Source of the DNA: Tetradesmus obliquus
Taxonomy: Eukaryota; Chlorophyta; Chlorophyceae; Sphaeropleales; Scenedesmaceae
Reading direction: 5' to 3'
Length of the DNA: 64,000 bases
Assembly (NCBI GenBank): GCA_030272155.1
Contig: CP126191.1
Span: 8,392,501 to 8,456,500 of the forward strand
Positions 22,007-35,191 of this stretch are shown in pieces. The notes under the pieces are model-generated. The model saw only the letters and a list, made by a program, of their open reading frames with translations, had not been told where the DNA came from and ran no database searches. The position numbers were made by a program, and so were the translations under genes. Each line of letters starts with the position of its first letter. Within the stretch, counting starts at the first letter, position 1.

Positions 22007-24473
22007 CGTGAACTGTGAGAAATTCACAAGGAGCAACAGCACTGTTGGCAGGGATGCACAGCACGGGTGCGTCCCTCTCAGCAGCTGGCCAGCAGCAGCA
22101 TCCTGCTCACTGCCTGTGCGCCAATGGCACTGCCTGTCACAGCGCAGGCATGCAACAAGCCTGCTTGCATTGACTGTCCTGCAAGGGCATCACCTGTCAC
22201 CACTGCCTGATCACTCACTACCAGCACAGCACACGAGTCCCGCCGCCTGCTGCTGCTGCTGCCGTTGCTGCTGCTGCTGCTGCTGACCTGAGCCATGCTG
22301 AGGTCCCTGCGCATGAGCACCACCAGCATCCTGTAGGCAAAGTGGCACTCGGAGGCACCCAGCTGGTGCAGCCGGAACATGAGCGGCTTGTCATGCACCT
22401 CAAGCACCTGCAGCAGCGATAAGCAGCAGCACAGCAGGCGATCCCCACACCACACGGCTTCAGAAGAAAGCATGATCGCGCTGCAGCTGTACCTGTTGTT
22501 GCTGCTGTAAAGGCAGCTGGCGCAAAGACTGCAGTATGTGTTGCAGGAGTTATGTACTGCTGGGAACATGCACATGTACTGGCAACACACTGGTAATTGC
22601 TAAGCCAACCACAATCGTTCCACTGCTGCTGGAGCTGCAGCTGCAACATGAGCCCCGTTATCAAATACTGTGTTTTCACAACACCGCGTGCCACTGCTGC
22701 ATGGCCCGCACCTGCCCTAGGCAGCGCAGCTGCGCAAAGATGCCGCTCTCATCAGCAGCAAAGTTGCGGCGCAGGTTCTGCCGCTGCATGAGCGACACAA
22801 AGCACCAGAAGGCCAGCGCGTCATCTTCCATGAGCAGCACAAACGGCAGCAGCAGGTCAGACATCCTGCAGCAGCAGCAGCAGCGGGCACACAGCCAGCA
22901 GCAGCTGACAGACCAGTTGCAAGGAATAGCCCCGAGCTGAACGCAAGCGACAAAGCACACAGCAAGATAACCATGTGCCTTTCAACCAGCTGCTGGCGCC
23001 ACTCAAAAGGCAGCGTCAAGGAATCACTGCTGGCCCAAGGACAGGTGACCAAACAGCAGCGCAGAGCGCCTGCAGCACCTACCCCTGGCAGTAGCCTGTG
23101 TCAGGGTCATGCAGCGCGTACGCGGACAGCATTGCGATCATGCGGCACGCTTGCCGCTTGCTGTCCTCGCCCATGTGCCCGCAGCTCTCCAGCACTCGCT
23201 GCGCCGCCTCAGACACCCACAGCGCCTGGCTGTGGCCCCACGCAGCAGCCTGCCCCCCTAGCAAGCTGCCCAGCCAGTACTGCTGCAAGCTGCTGAGGCC
23301 TTGGCTCAGTAAACTGGCCACTGCAGCAACGCTGGGCCGCGCTGCGAGGCTGCTGGCTGCGGCTGCTGCAGCAGCACTGATGCTGCCGCCGGAGCTGCTG
23401 CTGCTGCTGCAGAAGCCGGATGTGTCGCCATACAGGGAGGCTAGGCAGGCGGTGTGCTTCTGGAAATCTGTGCGCACTGCATCGATGACAATCAGGCGGT
23501 GCGCCTCTGCAAACTGCCGCACCTGCTCAGGCAGCTGACTCTGCACCTGCTGCTGCTGCTGCTGCTGTGGCTGCTGCTGTTGCTGCGCGCCGCCGCCTGC
23601 TGCTGATGGTGAGGAGGGGCGCAAGGACTCCTTGAGCGCTGCCTCATACGCCTGGCAACACGATGAATGTGGACAGCACGGCAACAGCACTATGTCACAC
23701 TCCTGTGGCCCCTTCTCAAATATGTGTGACACTATTCAGAGACAGACTATTCAGTAACTCTTCAGTTACTATTCAGTGACTACTCAGTGACTATTCCAGT
23801 GACTAATCAGTGACAGACAAGCTCATGCAAGCTGCAAAATGACACAAGCGGATGTTGCAAGCGCGTGCGTGCTGCCAAGGCCAGCAGCAGCTGTTGCTCA
23901 GGCATGTGCCAGCATGCCCCGTGCGCCCATCCGCACCTGGCACTGCAGCAGCAGCTGCTGGTACTGCCGCAGCATCAGCTGGTGCTGCGCCTGCCGCTGC
24001 TGGTAGTGTGAAGCGGGGTCAAACACCTCCAGCAGAAATGGCCACACATCAGGCCGGATGGCGGGCTCCAGACCCTGCACAGGCAGGCACGGCAGTGCAT
24101 GTTATAGGGACAAGCTGCTGCTATTGAGCGGCATCAGGACTGCAGTTGCTGCGCACGCCTTACCTCATCTGCTATCCGATCAACGATGCCATCAAAGTCC
24201 CTGATCTCGCCTATCTCTTCCAGTGCTCCTTCCCACTCCAACTTGGAATATGGCTGCCTGCAGGAACACAGTAGGTGCTGAGCAGCATGCCGTGCGAAGC
24301 AGCGCAGGCCTGCTCCAGGTCATCCTGCAACTGTCGCAACTGTCATCCAGTAGTAAGACTTGCCTGCGTCGCCTGGAGACAGCAACAGCTAACGCAGAAG
24401 CTGCAATGACTGCTACTGCTCCTGCAGCCCCAAGCCCCAGCAAGTACTGCTGGTTGTGAGCTTTGCTTGGCAT
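21444..24473 (-). CDS. TBC-domain Rab GTPase-activating protein (TBC1D15/GYP7-like), N-terminally membrane-anchored
   Basis: Seven exons: 24473-24364, 24257-24164, 24074-23937, 23651-23083, 22865-22712, 22407-22288 and 21950-21444, giving 563 residues. Residues ~10-33 form a hydrophobic helix (LLGLGAAGAVAVIAASALAV) followed by RRRR, a likely signal anchor; most TBC15/17 proteins lack this. The TBC domain begins at GLEPAIRPDVWPFLLEVFD. The arginine-finger motif IxxDxxR is at 168-174 (IVIDAVR, Arg174) and the glutamine finger YCQ ends at Gln303 (TGYCQGMSDLLLPF), so the catalytic pair is intact. DDALAFWCFVSLM, LHQLGASECHFAYR and LWEVLW follow. Poly-Gln, Ser and Ala insertions lie inside the domain. 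The protein should stimulate GTP hydrolysis on a Rab; which Rab is unknown. Intron 1 uses a GC donor. The intron before the last exon holds (CTG)14. Confidence 0.9.
21962..22003 (-). repeat. (CTG)14 near 3' splice site in TBC gene
   Basis: CTG on the coding strand, ending 12 bases before the exon that starts at 21950 (acceptor TGTGCAG). Confidence 0.85.
22868..22882 (-). repeat. (CTG)5 abutting TBC exon 5 acceptor
   Basis: Coding strand reads (CTG)5CAG, then the exon at 22865. Confidence 0.75.
23733..23819. repeat. Degenerate ACTATTCAGTG tandem repeat in TBC intron 3
   Basis: About seven imperfect copies of an 11-12 base unit (ACTATTCAG/AGTTACTATTCAGTGACT...) lie between the exons 24074-23937 and 23651-23083. 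It is AT-rich compared with its surroundings. Confidence 0.75.
24358..24366 (-). other. GC donor (GC-AG intron) in TBC gene intron 1
   Basis: Coding strand reads CGCAG then GCAAGT, the classical GC-donor context, at exon end 24364. Joining to the acceptor before 24257 gives Arg-Gln-Pro-Tyr in frame; no GT nearby does so. Confidence 0.75.
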
Positions 24474-26722
24474 GGTTGAGTGGAGCTGCTGCTCAATTAC
24501 TGTTTGGTGGCAGGGCCATGGAGGTGCAGCTACTGTTAACGTTTGTTTTTGTAGCTGTAATCTTCAACTGGCAGAGTACGTCGTAATCGAGCGGGCAATT
24601 GCGAGCCTGTAGTTGCAGCTGCTGTCCTTGATGAGGAGGTGAACACTTCATGGCCTTCCTTCACCGCAGAAAGGATTCTTCAATTCGCTCCGAGTGGGTC
24701 GAGTCCCAGTGGATGGCCGGGGGATCGCAACCTTGGCGCTATCTCTCTGAGATATGTCAGTGACAACGATGCTGCCAGGTCACCACGTGGCAGGTTACCA
24801 CTGCTTGTGTCGACCCCTGCACAGCCTGTGAGAACAACCTGTTCCATACCACAGCTCGGCGTTACTGAAGTAAAGCAATGTTCCGAATGTGTCCTGCAGG
24901 TGCTGTAGCTGTCGCACAGCAGTGCAGTCTGTAGTGTACAGCCAGCATCATGCTGGAATGATGGCTGTACATTGATTGTACCGCAGCTGCAAACAGCAGC
25001 AGTCAAAGCTGAAGACTAGAAACAGCCTCCACATTTGCTGTGGGACTACCTATGCTTCATCCACACCGTACACGAAGGTCAAGCCAGGCAGCCTGATGAG
25101 ACCTAGGCCTAGCTTGCTGCCAGCCCAGTGGGTATCAACTTCTAGCCCCAGGGGCCCGCTGCTAAGCATCTGGTGCAAGCAGCTATCTGCCGCATGTGGC
25201 CGGCAGCTGATCAGCAGGAGCAAGGGATCATTATGGAAACACAAGTGGATGTTGATTGTGTTACATGTCCATGACGTCACGTCCTGACGGTCAGGGTCAG
25301 CTTGCATGCAGCGCTACACCAAACAGGTTGAGCATGTGCCGTGTTTCACCTTGGCAGTTGCATGCTACTCCTCGAACTTGGTGGAACAAGCACAGCTTGC
25401 CGGGCAAACAACACCATGTCTGCATGATGCCGATGGTTCACATGTACACACACGTGTTGGACGTCACCGCCGGGCAGGCACCCGTGCACAACACAAAGCC
25501 AGGCACAGCAGAAGACTTTTCCAGAAGCTCTGCGGCATGCAGAATATGCCCTCTGCTACACACGCCTGGCGCTCCAGTGCGGCGCAGGGTCAATGGTGTC
25601 ACGCTATGGCCCATAGCCGGGCTTGATTGGTAACCTGATGACAAGCCAGCAAGGCACACAGAGGAAGACAGGAGCCATCCAATGGGGCCCAATACTTCAA
25701 AACAGCAATCACTGACACCTGTGCTGCATCCTGCACTATCTAAGTTTGTATTCAACTATGCTTGAACCACGAACCAGCTGAGGCGCAGCAACAGCTCCTG
25801 TAGAATGAATCAATGCATTGTGGGTGGCCCTCTGTGCTGACGAGGCTGTCTCACACCACACAAAGCGACCAAGAACACAGTAGACCACAGCCTGCCACTG
25901 CAGCTGGGAGGCAACTACTTGATGTGCCGCGCATGAAGCAGCCAACACACAGGGTGTACAGTGCTTGCAGGACTGAGTCCAAAGCAGGCAACATGAATTG
26001 TAGTAAATAGATGAAACATGCCGGATGTGGGCCCTTGACGTGCTGGCCCATTGCGCAGCAGCGCCAAGGTTGCTATGGCGATAGCAATGCTGTCACGGCT
26101 GCAACCTGCTTCAGCATACGATGGAGAGCAGCAGTAGCTCATGCTGTTGTACAAGCAGAGAACAAGCATACCAAAGTAAGAGAGCAGGGATTTTGCAAGA
26201 AAACGAGCTGAACACAGGGGCTGCGCACAGCACAGCACTACAAACAGCTTGTCCTGCACGAGCGCAGCACCGTTTCATATTGGCCTTGTCACGACCCCAA
26301 AGCATAGCTCCAGATAACACAGTTCAAGACAGCATTTGACAAGCCATAACATCAGCTTACACTGCACAGCACTGGCTGTTCGCAGACAAGCAACATATCA
26401 GCAGCAAGCAACCTGCGCAGCAGTTGAGGCATGCAGCCAAGTCGATGCTTTGCATGAAAAGCAGAGCCTGCACGGAAAAAAACACCCTCAGGCATTGGAA
26501 AACGAGTTAGCCGTCATTGGGCACGCCCTGCAACCCAATAATACCGTCTACAGGCCTGCCCACGCAGCAAGGCACCAACCACCTACAACCCCGTACCCAA
26601 ACTCATGCATGATGCGCCGCCACTTACCCAAAGAGCGCCCACACAGCTGCTTCATATGGCTGCACATGCGCACACCAGCCAGTTGCGCACACATCCATGC
26701 CAGCAAACCCTCCCAGGCCTCC
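24474..26722. other. Intergenic between TBC and OSCA genes
   Basis: About 2.25 kb with only short open frames on both strands and no recognisable domain. It holds the TBC promoter and 5' UTR and the OSCA 3' UTR. A minus-strand TGTAA at 26361-26357, about 360 bases after the OSCA stop, may be its poly(A) signal. A GGTCGAGTCCC stretch near 24696 is not a tRNA B box in a foldable tRNA. Confidence 0.45.
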
Positions 26723-29700
26723 TTACAGGCTGTAGGCGGGCATGCCCCAGCCGTCCCAGATCTTCTGCCACTCCGGGTACCAGCCCCAGCTGCTGGCCTG
26801 CAGCGGCGGCGGGATGTACGCCAGCGGCGGCACGCGCGCCCTGGGCGCAATGTTGGCCAGGTCCAGCGGCAGCAGCTCCACGCCACGCGCAAAGCGGGCC
26901 TGGCAGTACCTGCAAGCAAGATGTCGCAAGCGGTACATCAGCAGCCAAGCTGGAGCTTGACCATGCAATGCTCAGCTTCAAATACATCCCATTGATACCG
27001 CTCCTGCCGAAATGTAACTGTTATCCAAGCTTGCCATGGCTGCCAATAGAACCAGCAGCACAGCTGCACCAGTGTCAATCAGTGATTGCGCAGCTGATGC
27101 ACTGCCGTGACACCCATGCTGCCACTCACTTGAAGTAGCGCGCGGTGATCGCGGGCATGAACGCAACGATGAGGAACGCCTGCCAGTACGCGCCGCGCAC
27201 CACCAGCACGCAGAACGTGAACATCTGCCCGATGACCAGGCACATCACGATGCGGCTGAACAGGAAGATCCACATGAGCCCGCCGCTCTCGTACTTGCGC
27301 TGGTACACGTAGCTCAGGTTGTGGCGCCATGCCACCCACGCAAACGCAAACCACACCACGCTGAACGGGAGCAGCATCGGCGACACAATCGCAAACGCCA
27401 GCGCGATGAGGTACATGAGCAGGATGTGGCCCATCTCAAAGCCGTAGCGCGGCGTGCGTGGGCCGTACGTGAGGCTCTGGTCGCGTCCTGTTGTGATGCG
27501 ACAGGGTCATTGCAGTCCGGTTTCAAACAGGGCAGGGCAACACAGCAAGCAGCGTCAGCGGAAGAATGTTGCTTGCATGAACTGCTGCCTGTGCCATCTG
27601 CTCAGTCTAACGCGCGGCCACACATGTCACCACCTTGCATTGATTACAAGGAGCGTTGCAACGCACGCGCTGGTAGGCAGACCAGAATCCCGGTAGCACA
27701 AGCTGCAGTGGCGACTCAGCCGTACTGGACCCACCTGTGTTGCAGGTAGAGCAGCAGCACGAAGCGCACCAGCAGAAGTGGCACCAGTTTTGCCACACCC
27801 CTCCGTGCGGCACGCACATGCGCAGCCAGATGAGGAACAGCGCGCGCATAGCGATGAACTGCATGAAGAAGTTGCTGCTGTCCGGCAGCGCTGCGCCCAG
27901 GATGTTGGGCAGCTGCGCGGGGCTCTGGATGATCTTGTGCACCTGCTGGAAGAAGGTGCTGCCAATCAAGCCCTGCGCATCAGTTAAGAGGACGCAGCAA
28001 AATGATCAGCGGCTTGACCTACAGTTGCACAGTGTACCACGATGAGTGAACAAGCTGGCAAAGTGCAGAACCTGAGCCAAGCCAAGCAAGCTGCAGCACA
28101 AGCAAAAATCGACGCCCTGTCCTGCAACTGCCAAACAACACTGCCTGATCATCACTCAGCCACACTCCACTCTCAAGTCACCCCTCTGTGAGCACAGCCC
28201 GCACCTGGAGGAACACGTTGAAGATGTCCCAGTAGAAGAACACCGCGCCAATGCGCCGCTCCAGCGCGCTCAGGCTGAAGCAGCTGCCCTCCGTTTGCAC
28301 CAGCAGGTACACCAGGCGCGGCAGCACCATGACCAGCCACAGGTTGAGCAGCAGGCTGGGCAGCCAGCCGGTGATGAGTGCCCGCATGAAGGTGGGCAAG
28401 CTCTCACCAGCATCCCGGCCGCTGCAGTACCACTCCCACACAAATGCAGGCTGCAGCAGGACAAACCCGGCAAGTAATCGCCACCATTAGAGCCATACAA
28501 GCACAGGTGATTGGGCCAAACACTTACATCACTTGCACCAGTACAGCCAGCTGAACCAGCGCACACAGCTGCTGCATGTGTACTTCTGAAGATGCACATT
28601 CAGGCATTAGCCAGCAAAGCATGATAGCCAGCAAGCCACCAGCCACTCACCGTTGGCTGGCCCTGGTCGACCTGCGGGCAGAACACGTACTCCAGCCTGC
28701 TGGCAGCACTGGTGATGAGTGTGATGGGGAACAGCACCACCAGCAGCATCAGCGGCCACGTCAGCACCGTGCGGCAGTCCCGCTCGCGCCACGTCATCCA
28801 CAGGTGCTGCCAGTTGACCTCCTCAGGACCAGGAGCTGGGTGCACCTGCGGTTACAAACAGCAGCATGAACTCGCATGAGCTGCAGACGCCGTTGACAGG
28901 CAAATCCTTCCAGTTGCGGACCACCAATAGTGGCGCACCTCAGCACATTCACAACAACAGTTGAGAGTTAAGAGCTACCCTTTGCTGCCGCACCTGTGTG
29001 TGCAGACCATGCATGCACACCCTGCTGCTGTAGCGCAAACTAGTAGCAGACATGGCAGTGGCACCCACCTGGAACTCTGTGCTGTCCTCCGCATAGATGC
29101 GTGTGCTGGCTGCCATGGTCGCAGCCTGCTGCGTCTTGAACAGCACAAACCAGCTGGGCGTGAACTCGCTCGTGAAAGCGTTGCGCCTTGCAGCTTCGAT
29201 CTGCACCTCAAGCTCCTTGATGCGCTCCTGCAAGGGTCAGCAGCACGTCGAGTATCGGCATTGTGCTGTGAGCATCAGCGTGATGTGGTTAGCAGCGTCT
29301 TTGAGCAGGCGTGCATCTGTGCAGTGTGGATGCTGCCATCTTGCGCTGAAACAGAGCTACAAGGGCTGCAAAGGGCTGCTGAGAAGCATTTACACCGCGT
29401 GCCACACACGGCTGCTACACAACGCTGATCCCCAGCAGCTGCAGCACGTGCTCTGCCACAAACATGCTGACCACAGCAACGTAAGGCTGCCTGCGGATCC
29501 AACCCACCTCGATTTCCGGGATGACGGGCACCACATGCTGCGGGCAGCAGGAGCCACACAGCTCGGTGGCATCAGGGCAGCCCGCGCAGCCGCACGCCGT
29601 GCAGCAGTTGAGCAGCGAGCCCAGCTTGCCACTGAAGTGCATCGGCTCACGCCTTGTGCGCGCCTCTTTGAGCGCCGCACGCTCCCTCTCTGCAATGGCT

Positions 29701-32700
29701 GCCTCCCACTGCATCAGCAGCGCGTCCACCTTCTTGTGGTTGATGACCTGGCATGGAAGTGCATAATGCACGATGCAGGAGGACAGCAGGGCAGGCAAAG
29801 TCAGCTCAAGGCGCCGTAGCTGCACACATGCTTCAGCCAGATGGAGTCGACTGCAGTGTCCCGCTCAGTACATCAGTCACCTGGGTGTTCCAACAACTAC
29901 TTGTGCAGCCATGCCAGTGCCTGCCCCAACTCGGTTAAGCTCAACGTGCGCTGGAGCGCACAAAATGGTGACTGTTAAACAGCACACTCACTGGGATGGC
30001 AGTGTCAAAGTCATTTGGGAACAGCCGCTTGAAGGTGGCGGTCACGATGCTGTACGTGTCCTTGTTCTCAAGCAGCTTTGGCAGCTCCTTGTTCTCAAAC
30101 GCCTGCCGCACACGCGCCCAGCCGTTGAACTTGTGGTAGCCACCATCCTGCCCCTGACTCACAGGCGCCGCCAGCAGGCCAACCGCAGGGACTTTGCTGC
30201 CAGCGGCCGCTACGTAGTTGCCAGGTACGCCTGCTTCACTGCTAGCACCGCTCGCTGCGCGGCTGAAGCCGCTGCCCTGGTTGCCCAGCACCCCTGCAGG
30301 GATCAGGCCATCCTGGTCGGAGTTGAGCGGGCTCACTGTGTGGCTGTGCATCGGCAGGTTGCTTTTGCTGCGCTCCTCGCCAGGCGCACCTGGGCCACCT
30401 GGCACGCTCCAGCGCCCCAGCAGGTGATGCTGCGATGCTGCAGAGCCCAGGCCTGCCCTGCTACGCATGGCCATCATCGCTCCTGGGCTGCCAGCAGCTG
30501 TCACGCTGGCACTGCTGGACAGCAGCGCAGCGTCTGCCGGCAGGCCCCATGGGCCTTGCTGCATTGGCATCACAGGCACGCCCATCGCGCCACCCCCTGA
30601 ACCAGGCAGCCCTCCCCCAGACCCACCAAAGCCACCGCCGGAGCCACATGGCGTGCCCACTCTGCTCAGCGGGTGCTGCTGCATTGGTGGAATCAGCAGA
30701 GACAGGTGCTCAGGGTGGCACAGCCCGTGGTGCCCGTCTGCCTGGCTGCTGCTGAGCCTGCCTGACCTGCTGCGGCCTGCAGCAAGAGCGGCAGCCAGGT
30801 ATGCCCCACCAGTGCTGCTGCCTGTGCCTGCTGCGCCTGCAGGCACCATGCCTCCCCCTGACGAGCCATAGCTGGGATGACCACTGCCGGGCGCATAGGA
30901 CCCCATCCGTGATGCTGCTGCTGATGCAGCTGCAGTGTCATTGCCGTGGTGGCCGCCGCTGGCGAACGAGCGGTAGGCCCGCACATGGCCACCAATAGCT
31001 GCACCTGCCACAGGCGATGTCCGATAGGAGGACGACATCAGCTCGCGCTGCGACAAGCCCACCAAGCCCTGTTGCTGCAGTTGCTGCTGCTGCTGCAGGG
31101 CGCGAGGAGAGTCTGGCGGGTACGGCCTACAACTGCCTACCGGCCGCCGAGCTGCGTAGCTGCTTGCATTCGAGTCATAGCTGTCAGTGACACCGGTGGC
31201 TGTGGCATATGCCCCGCCGCCAGTGCTCCTGCTGTATGGCGCTGCTGGAGCAGCCACTGCTGCTGACGCTGCTGCTGCCCCTCCTGCAGGCGCTCCTGTG
31301 CCTGCGCCAAGTGCTGCGGCAGTTTCGCCAGCAGCAGCTGCTGCTGCTGGTGTGGCTGCTGCTGAGGCTGCTGCTGAGTCCCAGCCGCTTTGCTGCTCGC
31401 CTGTCCGGGGGCTGGCAGGGATGTTGACCCACAGGCCCTTGTCAGTGCTGCCAAGGGAAGGTGTGCTTGCAGCATCCAGGTCAGGGCTAGCACCAGAGGG
31501 CGAGACGCTGCGGTGCACATACCGACGATGGCTGTGCAGCCCAAAAGGCGAGGCTGGTGCTGCAGTGCCCGCTGCTGCTGAGCTGGACACTTTTGCAGTG
31601 CTGCGGCCCTGCTCATCACTGCCTGCTGCTGCGGGAGCAGCAGCCTCGCCAGTGCCTCCTGGCTGAGCTGCTGCTGACTGCGGGAGCGGCTGCTCTAGAG
31701 ACAATTCACCGAGCAGCATCCCGTGACTGCCGCTGCTGCCTCCCCGTGCTGCTGCTGCAGCGTCAGGTGGCACAGACGCCACAGCGGCAGCAGTAGCAGC
31801 ACCAGCTGCATCGACATGCTGCAAGGATGGCTGCGACAGCTGCTGCTGCAATGGGCGTGGCTCCTGCATTGAAGCTGAAGTGAGGGGCTCGGACAGTGCC
31901 TGATCCAGCCCCACAGCAGGAGGCCCACCACCTTGGCTAGCACGTTCATTGGCTGCTACTGCTGCTGCCACTGCTGCTGCTGCTGCCGCCAGCCCAGTGT
32001 GCGGCGTCCCGGCTGCAGGAGCGCTGCCACCTGCCCTATACATGTGCAGAGCCACGTCTGCATCGTTGGCTTCCAGCATCCGTGGCGATCCCACAGGTAA
32101 GCCCTGCATGCGCAAGCTGCTGTGCCGCTGATGCTGCACCAGTGGGTCTGTCACCCGCCCAGCTGGCGGCGCTGCACCGCTGACTCCGCTGATGCCGCCA
32201 GCAGATGCAGAGGTGAGAGGCATGGCAGCGCCGCCGCCTGCTGCTGCAGCAAGCCCAGCACTGTAGCTGCCCGCTTCGCTGCTTTCCTGCGCAGATGCTG
32301 GTGTCTGTGCACGCGAGCACTGCGCAGCGGTTGGGCAGCCGCTGGCGCCTCCTGCGCCACCCCTGTGACTCCAGTCAGCTGTGCCACCTGCCGCACCACC
32401 CAGCACTGCATCACCACGCAAGCGCATGCTGCGGAAGCTGCTCGCCCTGCTGGCAGTCATGAGTGACGCAGAGCCACTGTACGCAGCAGGGTTGTAGCCG
32501 CCTGCTGCCCCCAGGCGCATGTAGCTCGTGGTGCGGCTGGTGGGTGCGAGGTGCAGGTACGAGTGCTCCCTGCTCAGCGCATGCTGCCGCTCGCGCTCCT
32601 GTGCAATGCGGTGCCACTCTGCCTGCGCCTTCTCAATCTTGGCTAGGTTGCGCTCTGCTTCGCTGTTGCTGCGCTGCGCCCCGCTGGAGTTGCTCTCATC

Positions 32701-35151
32701 CATAGACTGCAGCACCTGTATAAGAAGAGTTTGGGCATGCCACGGCAGCAGAGGGCAGGTTAGCAAGCAGGCACGCATACTAATGGTGAGCATATCGTAC
32801 ATTGTGGTATCGATGTCGCGCAGTGCATCCAGGTTGCACATCAGCATGCAACAGCAAGCAGCTGTAACCCTCGCAATGGGCAACCCATTATTTGCAGCCG
32901 CATTGTGCCTAAGATGACAGGAAACCGGAGCGGCAACATGCAGCGGATCGCGCACCTGCTGCCGTGCCGCTGCCAGCTTGTCTTCTGCAGTCATCAGCAG
33001 GTCATCCGGGTCCATGGACTGCAAGTCGACCACATGGCTCATGTGGCTGGCATGGCTGGCCATGCTGATACGAGCCAGCATACCAGCAGCAGCGCCACCC
33101 CCAATGCCCTCAGAGCTCGTTGCGCAGGAGCTCATCTGGCCCCTACCCGCCTGGCCCCGACTCGGCACGGAGGCGCCGCCAGAGGTGTTGACAGCTGCTG
33201 CTGACGCTGCGCCTGCGATGCTGCTTCCAAAGGCCGTGCCAGCAGCGCCGCGCTGCAGCTGCTGCAGCTCCAGGCAGTGCTTGTCAGAGGGCTGCTCCGC
33301 GGTGTGGTCTTCCAGCAGGTGCTGCTGCTCATGCTGCGGCTTCTTATGCTGCACAAAGTGGAAGTCGGGCCCTGGCAGGAGTCCCCAGGATATGCTTTGC
33401 GGCACTGTGCTGAGCTTGGTGATAAACCAGTCCCAGGCTCTGTGGTACAGCGTACGGCGACGTGCTGCCTCGTACTCCCTGCAGCATCACGCCAGCACAT
33501 CACAGACCAGGTTGTGTGCACTGGCTTAAACGTGGCGGGAGTGATATTTGCACACATATGGCAGCATCAGCAACCACACAACCTGCCTACAGCCCTGGAG
33601 CATGCCTAACAAGAACACTGTGCCAACCAGCAGTATCTGCTCACTATTAGAGCCAAGAGACATGCAAGCAGATGTACAAGCACTTTCTAGCCCGCAGCTG
33701 TGACATCCTGCCAGCGCACCACTGCATCTCAGGGTAGGGCCACTGCTTCACATCCGTGACCAGCACAGCGTAGTGCTGGGCGTTCACTGCCACCACGCGG
33801 GGCTGCTTGGGGTTGTCCTTGGGCACAAACACCGTGTTGATGGTCTTGCGGAAGCGCACACTGGGCTTGGCCAGCAGCGGCGCATCATCGTCGTTCTGGT
33901 TGTCAGCAGCCCACACTGAGGAGGACAGACAAAAAGGAGCAGGTGCAGTCAGCAGCAGCACAGCAACAACGTGACAGCAGGGCAAGCGCAGCAGATGTCA
34001 CTTCCTTGGCAAGCGAGTGACCACCTGCAGTGCGTGACTGCAGCCATGCGGCAGGCAATAGGCCAACTTCCCTGACTTGTTGTGTGCCAGAGATGATGCA
34101 ACCCACTGGCAACATCGCAGCCACGTAGAGCTACTCGCTCACCCATAAAACGATCCAACAAGATGCATCACGCGAGGTCACTCCGCACACGGTGAATATG
34201 GCAGCCTAGCATTAGCAAGTGTTTCTAGCGCTGCACACATCTCTGCTCACCCTGCTGGTTGAGCATCCTACCGTCAGGGTTGCCCAGCTGCTCCAGGCAA
34301 GATGCACTCTGGTTCTTGCGCATGGGCTTGGGGATCGTCTCCCACCAGTTGAACGCAATGGGCTTAGAGCCGTCTGCCCGGCAAAGGCCCTGACCCGCTG
34401 CATCCCCCTCACAAGCGCCAGCATCCAGCATGCCCAGCTCCTGCATCCGCTCCGCCACGCCGCTCGCAAGCATTTCCCCTGGCGCAGCGGACCCAGGCGC
34501 TGCGGCAGCTGCAGCAGCGTACTGCTCAGCTGCACTGCCAGAGGCAGCTGCCACTGCTGCTGCAGTCAGCTCCAGCCCAGAGCCCACAGCTGCGCCTGCC
34601 ACTGCCGCATCGCCGCGTGGGGTAGTGAACGTCGAAGCAAACGGCGACACCATGTGGCTGTTGCTGTTGCTGGTGGCAGCGCTGCTGCCGGTGCCACGCG
34701 AGCCAGCTTGCCAGCTCTGGTGCTGCCAGCCGCCATGCAGCCAGCTATGGTGCTGCTGCGGGCTGGGTGAAGGCTCAGAGGAGTTGCGGCCGCTGCCGCC
34801 TGCACCCCCAGCAGAGCTCATGCTGGCCCATGGGACACCAACGCGTGTGCGCTGTGGCCTGCCGGTCTGACCCAAACCAGAGCTAGACCCTGCACGCGTG
34901 GTATGGCCAGAGGACGATGGCTCTGATGAGCCGCCGCGCTGCTGCTGCCCTTGTGCAGCTGGCCCATCCTGCGAGCTGGACCCTAGCCGCCCTGCCGAGC
35001 GTGCATGCAGCGAGTTGGTGCTAGCGCTTGACCTGCCTCCAGACCCTATAGAGGCGCCAGCAACAGCCGAACCAGCAATATATGATGCTCCAGCAGCAGG
35101 CTGCTGCTGCTGGACTACAGAACTCAGCTGACGTGGCATGTCCTGCTCAGC

Positions 35152-35191
<40 letters not shown>

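Noticed and set aside
24685-24715. GGTCGAGTCCC resembling a T-arm
   Set aside because: One base short of the B-box consensus and no foldable tRNA around it.
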